Assembly (NCBI GenBank): GCA_024226315.1
Contig: JAAELT010000031.1
Location: 1 to 34,919, forward strand
DNA length: 34,919 nt
Source: a bacterium
Lineage (GTDB): Bacteria > Acidobacteriota > Thermoanaerobaculia > Multivoradales > J023
Reading direction: 5' to 3'
Shown here: positions 16,822 through 23,909 of the stretch, one piece after another
How the letters are laid out: the number at the start of each line of letters is the position of its first letter
How positions within the stretch are numbered: the first letter of the stretch is position 1
Notes under the pieces: model-generated
What the model was told of the DNA's origin: nothing
The model's database searches: none
Seen by the model: only the letters and a program-made list of their open reading frames with translations
Translations under genes and position numbers: made by a program

Positions 16822-18535
16822 CGACCTTTCCTTTGTCCGGGCCGTCTTCCAGGGTGCCGCGGATCTGCAGGCTGGCCAGCAGCTCCTGGTCGATCTCGAT
16901 CTCCGAGCGGCTGCGCAAGGTCTCCATCAGTTTCTCGATGGCGGCTTTCATCCTGTCTTCGAAGACCGCGTTCCTGACGTTGCCCGAGACCTCCTGGAAG
17001 GGGTAGACGCCCTGCTCCTGCCGGGCGATGACCTTGAAGACGACGAAGTTGCCGCGCACCCCGACCGGGTCGAGCACCTGGCCGGCCGTGGCTTCCAGCA
17101 GCCGTTGCTCGAAGCCGCTGAACCCGGGCTCCACCCAGCCCCGCTCGCCACCCTGGTCCTTGAAACGGTCGAGGGAGTGCCGGCGGGCGAGCCACGCCAG
17201 GTCGGTGTCTTCGCGAAGCAGGCTCGCGATGCGCTCGGCTTCCTCCTCGGTCGCGACCGTGACCTGGCCGAGGTTGATTCGCGGCGGCTTGCGGAGCTCG
17301 TCCTGGTGCGCTGCGTAGTATGCCTCCATCTCTTCACGCTCGACCTCGACGCCGGGAGCCACCACCTCTTCGAGGTAGCGCGGCACCAGCAGCCCGGTTT
17401 CGAAGGTGTGGACCGCCCGCACGATCTCGGGCCGCTCGACGTAGGCGCGGGCCTCGGCCTCGGCCTGCAGGAGACGTTTCTCGATCATTTTCTCGAGGAT
17501 GATCGGCGCCGAAGCGAGGGCCGCCTCCCGGTTACGCACCCCGTTCCAACGCGCCAAAAGCGCCTTGGAGTACTCGTTCGCGGTGATCACGTGCCGCGTT
17601 CCGATCCGTGCCACCACGGCGTCGGGGTCCGGAAAGATCGGAAAGAGACGGGCGTCGGGACGCCGCTCGGCCGAAAGTGCCCCCGCCACACCTTCGTCGA
17701 CGACCACTTCGTGTCGAGCCCTGGCGCTCTCGGCCAGGGCCGCGCGCAGCGCCTGGGACTTGCGATGGCGGACGACCTGGGCGATGGTCCTCGCGACCTT
17801 GGGCAGGCGCTCCGGATCGGCCGCGCGCACCTCCTCGAGGCGGATCGTCGACCAACCGAGATCCGTCCGCACCGGTCCCGCGAGCTCTCCGGGCGTAAGC
17901 GACGCCGCCAGCTCGGCGATCTCCGGCTGGAGATCGATGCGCGGTACGCTGTCCAGGTGTCCGCCGCGAATGGCGTAGGGATCCACCGAGCGCTCCCGCG
18001 CCAGCGTCTCCATGTCGGCGCCGGCGCGCAGCTCGGCCAGCAGCTCCTCGGCCTCCGGCTGTTCGTAAGCTGTCACCACCCGCAGGGTGAGCTCGCGGTA
18101 TTGATCTTCGAAGGTCCGGCGAATCTCTTCCTCGGTGGGCCGGGCGCGCTCGGCGATCTCTTCACGCTCCAGCGCCTCGAGCGTCAACTTCTCGCGGTAG
18201 CGCGTCACCCTCTCGGGGAGTCCGCCCTCCTGGTCCATCCCCAGCGCTCGCGCTTCCTGGCCGATCAGCACGTCGTTGACCATGCGGAAGATCAGTCGGT
18301 CGAGGTCGGGAGCGCCCCGCGGACCTTCGTTCGCCGAGCCGTGTAGGGTGCCGAGGTGGCGCTCGAGATCGGGCACCGACAGCGTCTCGCCGTTGACCAT
18401 GGCCAGCACCCTGGGCTCTTCCGTTGTGGCGGGGCTGGGAGCTTCCTGGGCGGGCGCGGTAACGGCAAAGAGAGCCGAAAGCCCGCAGACGACGAGGGTC
18501 GCGGCGAAGCCGCGTTGGTCTTGATCCGGCATCAT
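16805..18535 (-). CDS. Periplasmic PpiC/SurA-like peptidyl-prolyl isomerase (two parvulin domains)
   Basis: The protein is 576 aa with a signal peptide ending near VTAPAQE (residue about 31). It has a SurA-like N-terminal helical region (VNGETLSVPDLERHL... VNDVLIGQEARALGM) and two parvulin-like units, at residues about 140-240 (ARERSVDPYAIRGGHLDSVP) and about 395-500 (ARRHSLDRFKDQGGERGWVE). The second retains the GG-xG/W core more clearly. The C-terminus is His-containing (DGHGH). PpiC-type isomerases recur beside multiheme cytochrome genes, where they are thought to assist folding of proline-rich heme proteins or of the barrel. The start is the ATG at 18535, overlapping the upstream stop as ATGA. 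Confidence 0.88.
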   Translation of the reverse strand: MMPDQDQRGFAATLVVCGLSALFAVTAPAQEAPSPATTEEPRVLAMVNGETLSVPDLERHLGTLHGSANEGPRGAPDLDRLIFRMVNDVLIGQEARALGMDQEGGLPERVTRYREKLTLEALEREEIAERARPTEEEIRRTFEDQYRELTLRVVTAYEQPEAEELLAELRAGADMETLARERSVDPYAIRGGHLDSVPRIDLQPEIAELAASLTPGELAGPVRTDLGWSTIRLEEVRAADPERLPKVARTIAQVVRHRKSQALRAALAESARARHEVVVDEGVAGALSAERRPDARLFPIFPDPDAVVARIGTRHVITANEYSKALLARWNGVRNREAALASAPIILEKMIEKRLLQAEAEARAYVERPEIVRAVHTFETGLLVPRYLEEVVAPGVEVEREEMEAYYAAHQDELRKPPRINLGQVTVATEEEAERIASLLREDTDLAWLARRHSLDRFKDQGGERGWVEPGFSGFEQRLLEATAGQVLDPVGVRGNFVVFKVIARQEQGVYPFQEVSGNVRNAVFEDRMKAAIEKLMETLRSRSEIEIDQELLASLQIRGTLEDGPDKGKVDGHGH

Positions 18536-19737
18536 GATCCTGCTCTCCCTTGCTTTCGCGGCACCACCAGACCGGCCACCAGGGACCACATGATGTCTTC
18601 CGCCAGCAGGCCGGCGGCGTGGATCCTGCCGGTGCCCAACAGCCGCGAGCGGTCCCAGCCGGTGCGGTCCTGGCCGTTCCACCACAGGATGCCGCCGCTG
18701 CCGGTGTCGATCAGCCGGGCCGAGAAGGCGATCCGGGGCTCCGGCTCGGCGCCCAGACCGCCGACCTCCCAGGCCTCGACGGTGCCGGTCAGGATCGAAT
18801 CTGCCCCGGCGCCGGACCGTAGCGCGGCGCGCGCCTCGGCGTCGACCTCTCCCCGCAGCAAGACGCCTCGCCCGCGCAGGATCTGGTTGACCCGGCCGGG
18901 CAGCACCAACCGGGCGCCGCTGCGGTAGAGCACCGCGAGGGCCAGCTCGCTGACTGTCTCGCCGGCGCGCGTCGCCTGGCGCTCGGTCACCGAACCGAAG
19001 GGGACGAGCGCGACACTGCCCATTTCCTGGACGGAGATCGGGCGGCGCAGGAAGCCGCCGTGGTCGGGCCGTGCCCGGCCGTGTCTCTCCTGACTGTGCG
19101 TCGGCTCGCCGGCCGCCACCTCGCGTTCGAAGGTCTCCACCAGGCGCTCCGCCACCTCGCGCCCGAGGATCTCGGGGTCGTCGATCACGCCCAGGCCGAG
19201 CAGGCGGCGGCCGTCGAGACCGCTGGCCGCTTCGAAGCCGGCCCAGCCGAGCTCCGCGCCGGCCCGATCGCTGGGCCGAAGCCGGATCACCCGCGCCGAG
19301 AGAGTGATCTGGGGCACCAGGCCCTCGCCCGGACGATCGGACACGAAGGCCTGGCTGGCCCGGGTCAGCAGGCTCTCGGTCGCCTGGTGGACGGTCGCGG
19401 AGAAGAACCAACCGGCGCCCGTCTCCTCAGCCATGCGCGCGAGCGCCTCCGGCGACGCCTGGCTCGCGTCGCGGATCCGCAGCCGCCGCTGGGCGTCTCG
19501 CAGACGCACCGGGTCCACCAGCGAGGCGCGGGCCGCTAGAGCCTGCCGCAGGGTCTCCTCGACGGCGGCGGCGACAACGGGGTTTCCCACCCGGTCCTGG
19601 AGCGGCAGCAGCCCTCCCGCCCCGCGGTGCCAGGCGTCTTCCCCGGCGTCGTCTGCCGAGGCGCCGGCCACGGCTGGTACCGCCAGGGTCACGGCGAGCA
19701 TCACGGCCGCACAGTGTCGTCGTCGCCCGTGAATCAT
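18532..19737 (-). CDS. Exported protein with two CsgG/GNA1162-like domains
   Basis: The protein is 401 aa with a signal peptide (MLAVTLAVPAVAGASA, cleavage near residue 28). The second half (from about residue 230) reads VALVPFGSVTERQATRAGE, AVLYRSGARLVLPGRVNQIL and GADSILTGTVEAWEV, i.e. the alpha/beta pattern of CsgG/GNA1162 (DUF799)-like or TolB-N-like domains. The first half has a more divergent copy (GAGWFFSATVHQ...ITLSARVIRL). It follows a lipoprotein of the same class by 19 bp and carries a GAGGA ribosome binding site. Proteins with this fold sit at the outer membrane and include the curli pore CsgG, but this one lacks clear pore-forming strands. A role in secretion or assembly of the conduit is inference only. 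Confidence 0.65.
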   Translation of the reverse strand: MIHGRRRHCAAVMLAVTLAVPAVAGASADDAGEDAWHRGAGGLLPLQDRVGNPVVAAAVEETLRQALAARASLVDPVRLRDAQRRLRIRDASQASPEALARMAEETGAGWFFSATVHQATESLLTRASQAFVSDRPGEGLVPQITLSARVIRLRPSDRAGAELGWAGFEAASGLDGRRLLGLGVIDDPEILGREVAERLVETFEREVAAGEPTHSQERHGRARPDHGGFLRRPISVQEMGSVALVPFGSVTERQATRAGETVSELALAVLYRSGARLVLPGRVNQILRGRGVLLRGEVDAEARAALRSGAGADSILTGTVEAWEVGGLGAEPEPRIAFSARLIDTGSGGILWWNGQDRTGWDRSRLLGTGRIHAAGLLAEDIMWSLVAGLVVPRKQGRAGS

Positions 19738-19756
19738 CTTCCTCTCGTCCTCCGAC

Positions 19757-20332
19757 TCACTGCACCAGCGAGGCGACGACCGCCTGGACGCATCGCCGCG
19801 TGGTTTCGGCGATCGGCTCGGCGCCGGTCCCCAGGAGCTTGGCGGACAGCCCCGCTCCTTTCTGGCTGTGGGTGGTGGCCCACACCGCCGCGCCGGTCTC
19901 GGTCTCCAGCATGTGGACGTCGAGCGTCACTACCGGGATCGAGACGGTCCCCGACCGCAGGTTTTCCGATTGGGTGACGGAGCCGAGGAGAATCGCCTGG
20001 ACGCCGAGCCGTTGCCCCAGCTGGACGATCTCTTCCGACGAGGGATTTCCCCGCCGGCCGGGGAGGCGCTCGAGCGCCGCGCGTACCTCCCCCGGCTCGA
20101 CGACATCGACAGCGCCGCTCGCCAGCAGCTCGGTGATCAGCAGCCGCGTGGCGCGCACCCCGGCCTGTTGATCGTTGGAGAGGTTCTCGAGCGGCAGGAC
20201 CGCCACTTTCTCGACGAAGGCGAAGTCGAATCTGGGGTTGACGAAGCGGGTCGGCTCGAGGCCGCTGGTACACGCCAGAGCGGCGACGGAGACGGCCAGC
20301 AGAAGTGCGATCGGAAGTCTCTGATAGGGCAT
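19757..20332 (-). CDS. CsgG/GNA1162-like outer-membrane lipoprotein
   Basis: This 191-aa protein has a lipoprotein signal: a hydrophobic stretch ending in VAALAC with the lipidated Cys at about residue 21, followed by TSG, which favours outer-membrane sorting. The mature domain reads KVAVLPLENLSNDQQAGVRA, TELLASGAVDVVEPGEV, GVQAILLGSVTQ and VTLDVHMLETETGAAVW, a good match by eye to the CsgG/GNA1162-like alpha/beta fold. It lies 12 bp after the barrel gene and 19 bp before its larger paralogue. It is probably a periplasm-facing lipoprotein supporting assembly or export at the outer membrane; the actual function is unknown. Confidence 0.75.
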   Translation of the reverse strand: MPYQRLPIALLLAVSVAALACTSGLEPTRFVNPRFDFAFVEKVAVLPLENLSNDQQAGVRATRLLITELLASGAVDVVEPGEVRAALERLPGRRGNPSSEEIVQLGQRLGVQAILLGSVTQSENLRSGTVSIPVVTLDVHMLETETGAAVWATTHSQKGAGLSAKLLGTGAEPIAETTRRCVQAVVASLVQ

Positions 20333-20344
20333 CGGCTCGGTTGC

Positions 20345-22432
20345 TCAGAAGAAGAGGTTGAATCCGGCCCGGATGCTCAGATTCTCCGACGGCTCGACCC
20401 CGACCTGCCGGAAGGTGGAGCGGGAGAAGTTGAGGAACGGCGTCAGCCGCGGCCGGAAGCGATAGTTTACACCGCCCCCCACGGTGGTCGTCCGCCGGAT
20501 GTCGGTCGATTCAGTGTCCTGATAGGAGAGCGAAGCGGTGAGCTTCGGTCCCGGCGAATAGAAGGCGCCGTAGCGTTGGGTCAGGGTCCGCTGGAGGTCG
20601 TCGTCGCTCCAGTCCCAGTCGCCGCTGAACGACAGATAGGGTGTCGCTCGCCAGAAAGTGCGGAGGTCGGCGCTGGTCCGCCGCTCGATGACGACGGTGC
20701 CGGTGGAGTCGAAGTAGCTCTGCGAGATGCTTCCCTGCAGGCTCCAGTCCCGCGTCAGGTCCGCCCTCACCGACTCGCGAAACTGCCACACCTTCTGGGT
20801 GAAGCCGCCGAAGGGATCATCGACGTCGGACCAGGTCACCTCCGAGACCAGCTCCAGATCCGCGAAGAGCTCGGTGAGCAGGCGCAGCCGGACGGTATCC
20901 GCGGAGCGGATCAGCAGGTTGCCTTCCTTCTCGTCGCGCCGTGAGAACGTCAGCAGGCCAGAGGCGGTGGCCAGCGGCGACCAATCGAAGGTCGCGCTCC
21001 ACAGCTCCTCGTCGCGCTGGAGCGCCGGCTCCAGCCGTTCGTCGACGCTGTTGAAACGGTACCCCACGCGCAGGTCGAGCTTCGGCGTGATCCCGACCTC
21101 GACGCGCGCGCCGTAGCTCAGCTCGTCGAGGTCGCGGCTGAGCAAACCTCCGGCGAGATCCTCGTCGTTGCCGATCCCGAAGGTGAAGGTGGCGTCGACC
21201 CGCTCGTGGGGGCTGTAGCTGGCGTTCAGATCAGCGCGGTAGGTCGTGGATCGCCCTTCCTGGCTGGTCAGCCGATCGACCTCGGCCAGCGCCCGGACCT
21301 CGGTGACCGCCACTCGGGCGAAGGTGTTGATGGTCACGTTCACCGCTTTGAAGTAGCGGTCGGTGGTCTCGGGGAAGAACAGGGTATAGCGTGAGAGCGC
21401 GCCGTCGAAGGCGGAGTCGACGCCCGCGACCCTGACCCAGCTCAGGTTGTCCGAGCTGTGGTAGACCTCCCAGAACAGATCGGGGGCCGACGGGGCGTCG
21501 ACGGTGATCTCGAGCCGGGTGACGCGGCGGCCGAGACCCAGGTCGACCCCGATGTTGCGGAAGGTGTTGGCGCCGCCGATCTCGATCTCGGGTGCAGCCG
21601 GCGTCTCCGTGTCCCCGTCGACCAGGTCCGGCGCGGGGTCGAGCTCGCCGATCTCGGGGGTGGTGTCGAGAGCGAAGAGTCCCTCGCGGGCGGTGATCGG
21701 AGTGGCCGGCCGCGCACCGGCGGAGGAGACCTCGGTCTGTTCGCGGCGGCTGATCCAGGAGCTCATCGTCAGCGCCAGCTTGTCCTCCCAGAATTGCTGA
21801 GCGTAGTGGCCGCGCAGCTGATGGCGGTCCTCGTCGAGGCGAAAGCCCGTGGTCTGGTTGTCGATGCTGGTCGTCTGATAGGCATAGCGGGCGCCCCAGA
21901 GCTGGCGGTCGTAGATCGACTCGAAGCCGAGAAAGCGCGAGCTCACGTCGCGGCCGAAGAGGGCGGCGTCGGCGACGTTGGTTTCGTCGCGCAGCTGCAA
22001 CGCGTAGGAGGGGCCCTTGATCGGGCGCCAACGGAGCTGGCCCACCAGCGCTTGCAGGTCGAGATTGTCCGACGGATTGGTACCCCGGTTGCGGCGATCC
22101 CGAAAGGACAGGCGGCCATCGAGCCTCGGCCGGCGGTAGACCAGCTCGAGGAGCGGGTCGCGGCTCGAACGCTCGAAGTCCTGGCCGCCGTCGGTGGTGG
22201 TTTCGAGCTCGACCACACGGTAGGAGAAGCCGAGGCTGAGCCAGGGGGTCAGTGCCTGGAGGAGATTCAACGTGTACCTCTGGTCGAGCTGGTCGACTTC
22301 CACCTCGTCGCTCTCGGTCGCTCCGCCATAGACGCGGGCGCTGCCGTGGACCTCGACCGCGTCTGAGACGCCGTGTGCCGCCAGCAGGCCGCCGGCGATG
22401 GCGGCGGCGACTCTCATGCGCAACGTGCTCAT
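20345..22432 (-). CDS. Outer-membrane beta-barrel, cytochrome-conduit porin candidate
   Basis: The 695-aa precursor has a signal peptide (residues 1-25, ending VSDAVE). The mature chain alternates polar and hydrophobic residues in many amphipathic strands (LSLGFSYRVVELE, LDLRVGYRFNSV, LTASLSYQDTES) and ends in ...RAGFNLFF, with the terminal Phe used by the BAM machinery. Roughly residues 270-390 interrupt the barrel with a discoidin/F5-8C-like segment (NTFRNIGVDLGLGRRVTRLE...WEVYHSSDNLSWVRV). Its placement beside large multiheme cytochromes parallels MtrB/PioB and the Geobacter Omb porins that sheath a cytochrome wire through the outer membrane. I infer the same role; sequence families of such porins are too divergent to assign by eye. 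Confidence 0.8.
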   Translation of the reverse strand: MSTLRMRVAAAIAGGLLAAHGVSDAVEVHGSARVYGGATESDEVEVDQLDQRYTLNLLQALTPWLSLGFSYRVVELETTTDGGQDFERSSRDPLLELVYRRPRLDGRLSFRDRRNRGTNPSDNLDLQALVGQLRWRPIKGPSYALQLRDETNVADAALFGRDVSSRFLGFESIYDRQLWGARYAYQTTSIDNQTTGFRLDEDRHQLRGHYAQQFWEDKLALTMSSWISRREQTEVSSAGARPATPITAREGLFALDTTPEIGELDPAPDLVDGDTETPAAPEIEIGGANTFRNIGVDLGLGRRVTRLEITVDAPSAPDLFWEVYHSSDNLSWVRVAGVDSAFDGALSRYTLFFPETTDRYFKAVNVTINTFARVAVTEVRALAEVDRLTSQEGRSTTYRADLNASYSPHERVDATFTFGIGNDEDLAGGLLSRDLDELSYGARVEVGITPKLDLRVGYRFNSVDERLEPALQRDEELWSATFDWSPLATASGLLTFSRRDEKEGNLLIRSADTVRLRLLTELFADLELVSEVTWSDVDDPFGGFTQKVWQFRESVRADLTRDWSLQGSISQSYFDSTGTVVIERRTSADLRTFWRATPYLSFSGDWDWSDDDLQRTLTQRYGAFYSPGPKLTASLSYQDTESTDIRRTTTVGGGVNYRFRPRLTPFLNFSRSTFRQVGVEPSENLSIRAGFNLFF

Positions 22433-22516
22433 CTCCAGTTTCTCGAACCGATGATACGCCGCGAGGCGGCTGGCGACGGCGGAGTCTTCGACTTCATTCC
22501 TGAATCACGTGGGTAG

Positions 22517-22554
22517 ATACAGAAAACGCCCGGAACCACAAAGCCCCGGGCGTT
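22517..22554 (-). terminator. Intrinsic terminator after the nanowire gene
   Basis: On the minus strand, AACGCCCGG pairs perfectly with CCGGGCGTT across a 12-nt loop and is followed at once by TTTTCTGT. It sits about 40 bp after the hexaheme cytochrome stop and about 85 bp before the barrel gene. It should let the cytochrome mRNA be made in excess, with read-through or a second promoter serving the downstream genes. Confidence 0.85.
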
Positions 22555-22592
22555 CATCTCCTCGATCCGGAGTATGAGATTCCGAATCGGGA

Positions 22593-23675
22593 TCAGAACG
22601 GGTTGTGGTCGAACTCGTCCTGGTTGTGGCACTTGTTGCACAGCGAGCGCTGATTCTGGTTGGCGTAGTTGCCCACCAGCAGGCTCGACATGTCGAAGGA
22701 ACCGGACTCGTCGCCGTCCTCGAACATGAACGTCACGGCGAAGTCCCAACGCCCGGCATCCGGTGCCGAGGAGGCGTGGGCGCGATGGCAGGTCAAGCAC
22801 ATCACCGTGCTGCCGGCCGTCGGGCCGGCCGTCGAGCCGGTCGTGTTGGCCGCGTCCTCGAAAGGCACCTGGGCCAGGTACGCCGTCGCCGCGACGCCAC
22901 CGGTCTGATCGATGGTGCCGTTGTAGAGGTTGTAGGCGGTGGCGATCGACCCTCCAAGGGTGCTGCCCGACGGGTGCTCCAGGCGGCCACCGGCCTCGTC
23001 GTGGAAGTCGCCGTGGCAGTTGCCGCACCAGGCGCTCATGCCGCCCTGGTAGGCGGTGTGGCTGCTGTCGGACTCGGTGCCGAAGAAGATGGAAAGACCT
23101 TCGGCAACGGGCGCGGGATTGAGGAAGGTCGCGACCCCGTCCTGAACCTGCCGGCCGGCGCCGTAGAGCAGCCGGAACGCATCGGTACCGTGCGGGTCAT
23201 GGCAGCTCGTGCAGCCCAGCTGCGACGCCGGGAAGCTGCCGCCAGGCGCCGAGGTCAGGGTTGCGTCCGGAGCCAGGCCGTGTCCGGGGGCGTCGAGGTT
23301 GTGCCCAGCGGCGTCACCGACGATCGGATTGGTCGCTCCGCCGTGGCCGTCGTTGATGTTGTCCTCGGTCAGGAAGATGAAATTGCCGCCGCCCTTCTCG
23401 GGCGCGGGGGTCAGCGGGTCGACGGCGAATACCGCGCCCAACCTCGTGCCATGGCAGTTCAGGCAGGTGTCGCTGGGGCTGGCGTCGACCAGCAGCCAGG
23501 GATTGCCGTTGGGGCTGTCCGGGTCGACCAGGGCCCCGTCCTGACTGTTGTGCATCGTGTGGCAGCCGGCACAATCGGCGACGCCCTCGTCATGGAAGGC
23601 CGCGACCTGCGACCCCCACCACACCAGGGCGACCACCGCGGCCGCGATCAGTACCAAGCGTCGGTGGTTTCTCAT
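22593..23675 (-). CDS. Hexaheme nanowire-type cytochrome (OmcS/OmcE-like)
   Basis: The precursor is 360 aa with a signal peptide cleaved after residue 26 (GSQVAA|FHDEGV). Six CXXCH motifs are present: CAGCH, CLNCH, CTSCH, CGNCH, CLTCH and CNKCH. Surrounding sequence matches Geobacter OmcS closely: CHTMHNS after heme 1, TLTSAPGGSFPASQLGC before CHDPHG, GMSAWCGNCH, CLTCHRAHAS and LCNKCH near the C-terminus. In OmcS, mature His16 (in CHTMH) ligates a heme of the neighbouring subunit and so links the filament; here the same residue falls at mature position 16. I therefore infer a polymerising extracellular cytochrome filament. It has an AAGGAGG site 8 nt before ATG 23675, a sigma-54-type promoter upstream and its own terminator. 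Confidence 0.9.
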   Translation of the reverse strand: MRNHRRLVLIAAAVVALVWWGSQVAAFHDEGVADCAGCHTMHNSQDGALVDPDSPNGNPWLLVDASPSDTCLNCHGTRLGAVFAVDPLTPAPEKGGGNFIFLTEDNINDGHGGATNPIVGDAAGHNLDAPGHGLAPDATLTSAPGGSFPASQLGCTSCHDPHGTDAFRLLYGAGRQVQDGVATFLNPAPVAEGLSIFFGTESDSSHTAYQGGMSAWCGNCHGDFHDEAGGRLEHPSGSTLGGSIATAYNLYNGTIDQTGGVAATAYLAQVPFEDAANTTGSTAGPTAGSTVMCLTCHRAHASSAPDAGRWDFAVTFMFEDGDESGSFDMSSLLVGNYANQNQRSLCNKCHNQDEFDHNPF

Positions 23676-23849
23676 TTGACTTGCCTCCTTAGTCTCTGGA
23701 CCGTTGGTTCTATGAGATCTAGGTATCGGACAATCGTGACGTTCGTCGGCGCAGGAAGGGAGCCGGTGGGTGATATTCCCCAGCTTTGTCGGGCGATCGG
23801 GTGATTCTTCGCGGTACATCGTTCGGGTCCCTTGGTGATAGTGGGTAGC

Positions 23850-23865
23850 TGCAAAGCCCGGGCCA
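23850..23865 (-). promoter_or_regulatory. Sigma-54 (-24/-12) promoter for the nanowire gene
   Basis: The minus strand reads TGGCCCGGGCTTTGCA. It matches the sigma-54 consensus TGGCACG-N4-TTGCW at every defined position except one, with the required GG to GC spacing. Transcription would begin near 23839, giving a leader of about 165 nt before ATG 23675. It faces away from the adjacent sensor kinase and NtrC-family activator genes, which makes that activator the obvious candidate regulator. A short inverted repeat (CGAAAGCC / GGCTTCG) lies just upstream at about 23874-23891. Confidence 0.75.
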
Positions 23866-23909
23866 GGTACGGGCCGAAAGCCGGCGGCTTCGATTAAGAT
23901 GTCCCGATC

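Noticed and set aside
23676..23830. N-terminal extension of the hexaheme cytochrome (ATG at about 23817)
   Set aside because: It would bury the signal peptide; the AAGGAGG site and signal sequence support ATG 23675.
23676..23840. GEMM-type (c-di-GMP or cGAMP) riboswitch in the nanowire gene leader
   Set aside because: Such switches precede some Geobacter cytochrome genes, but I cannot find the conserved GCAAAGCC and GGUAGCCGGGU elements here; only a short CAAAGCTGGGG resemblance exists. A covariance-model search would settle it.
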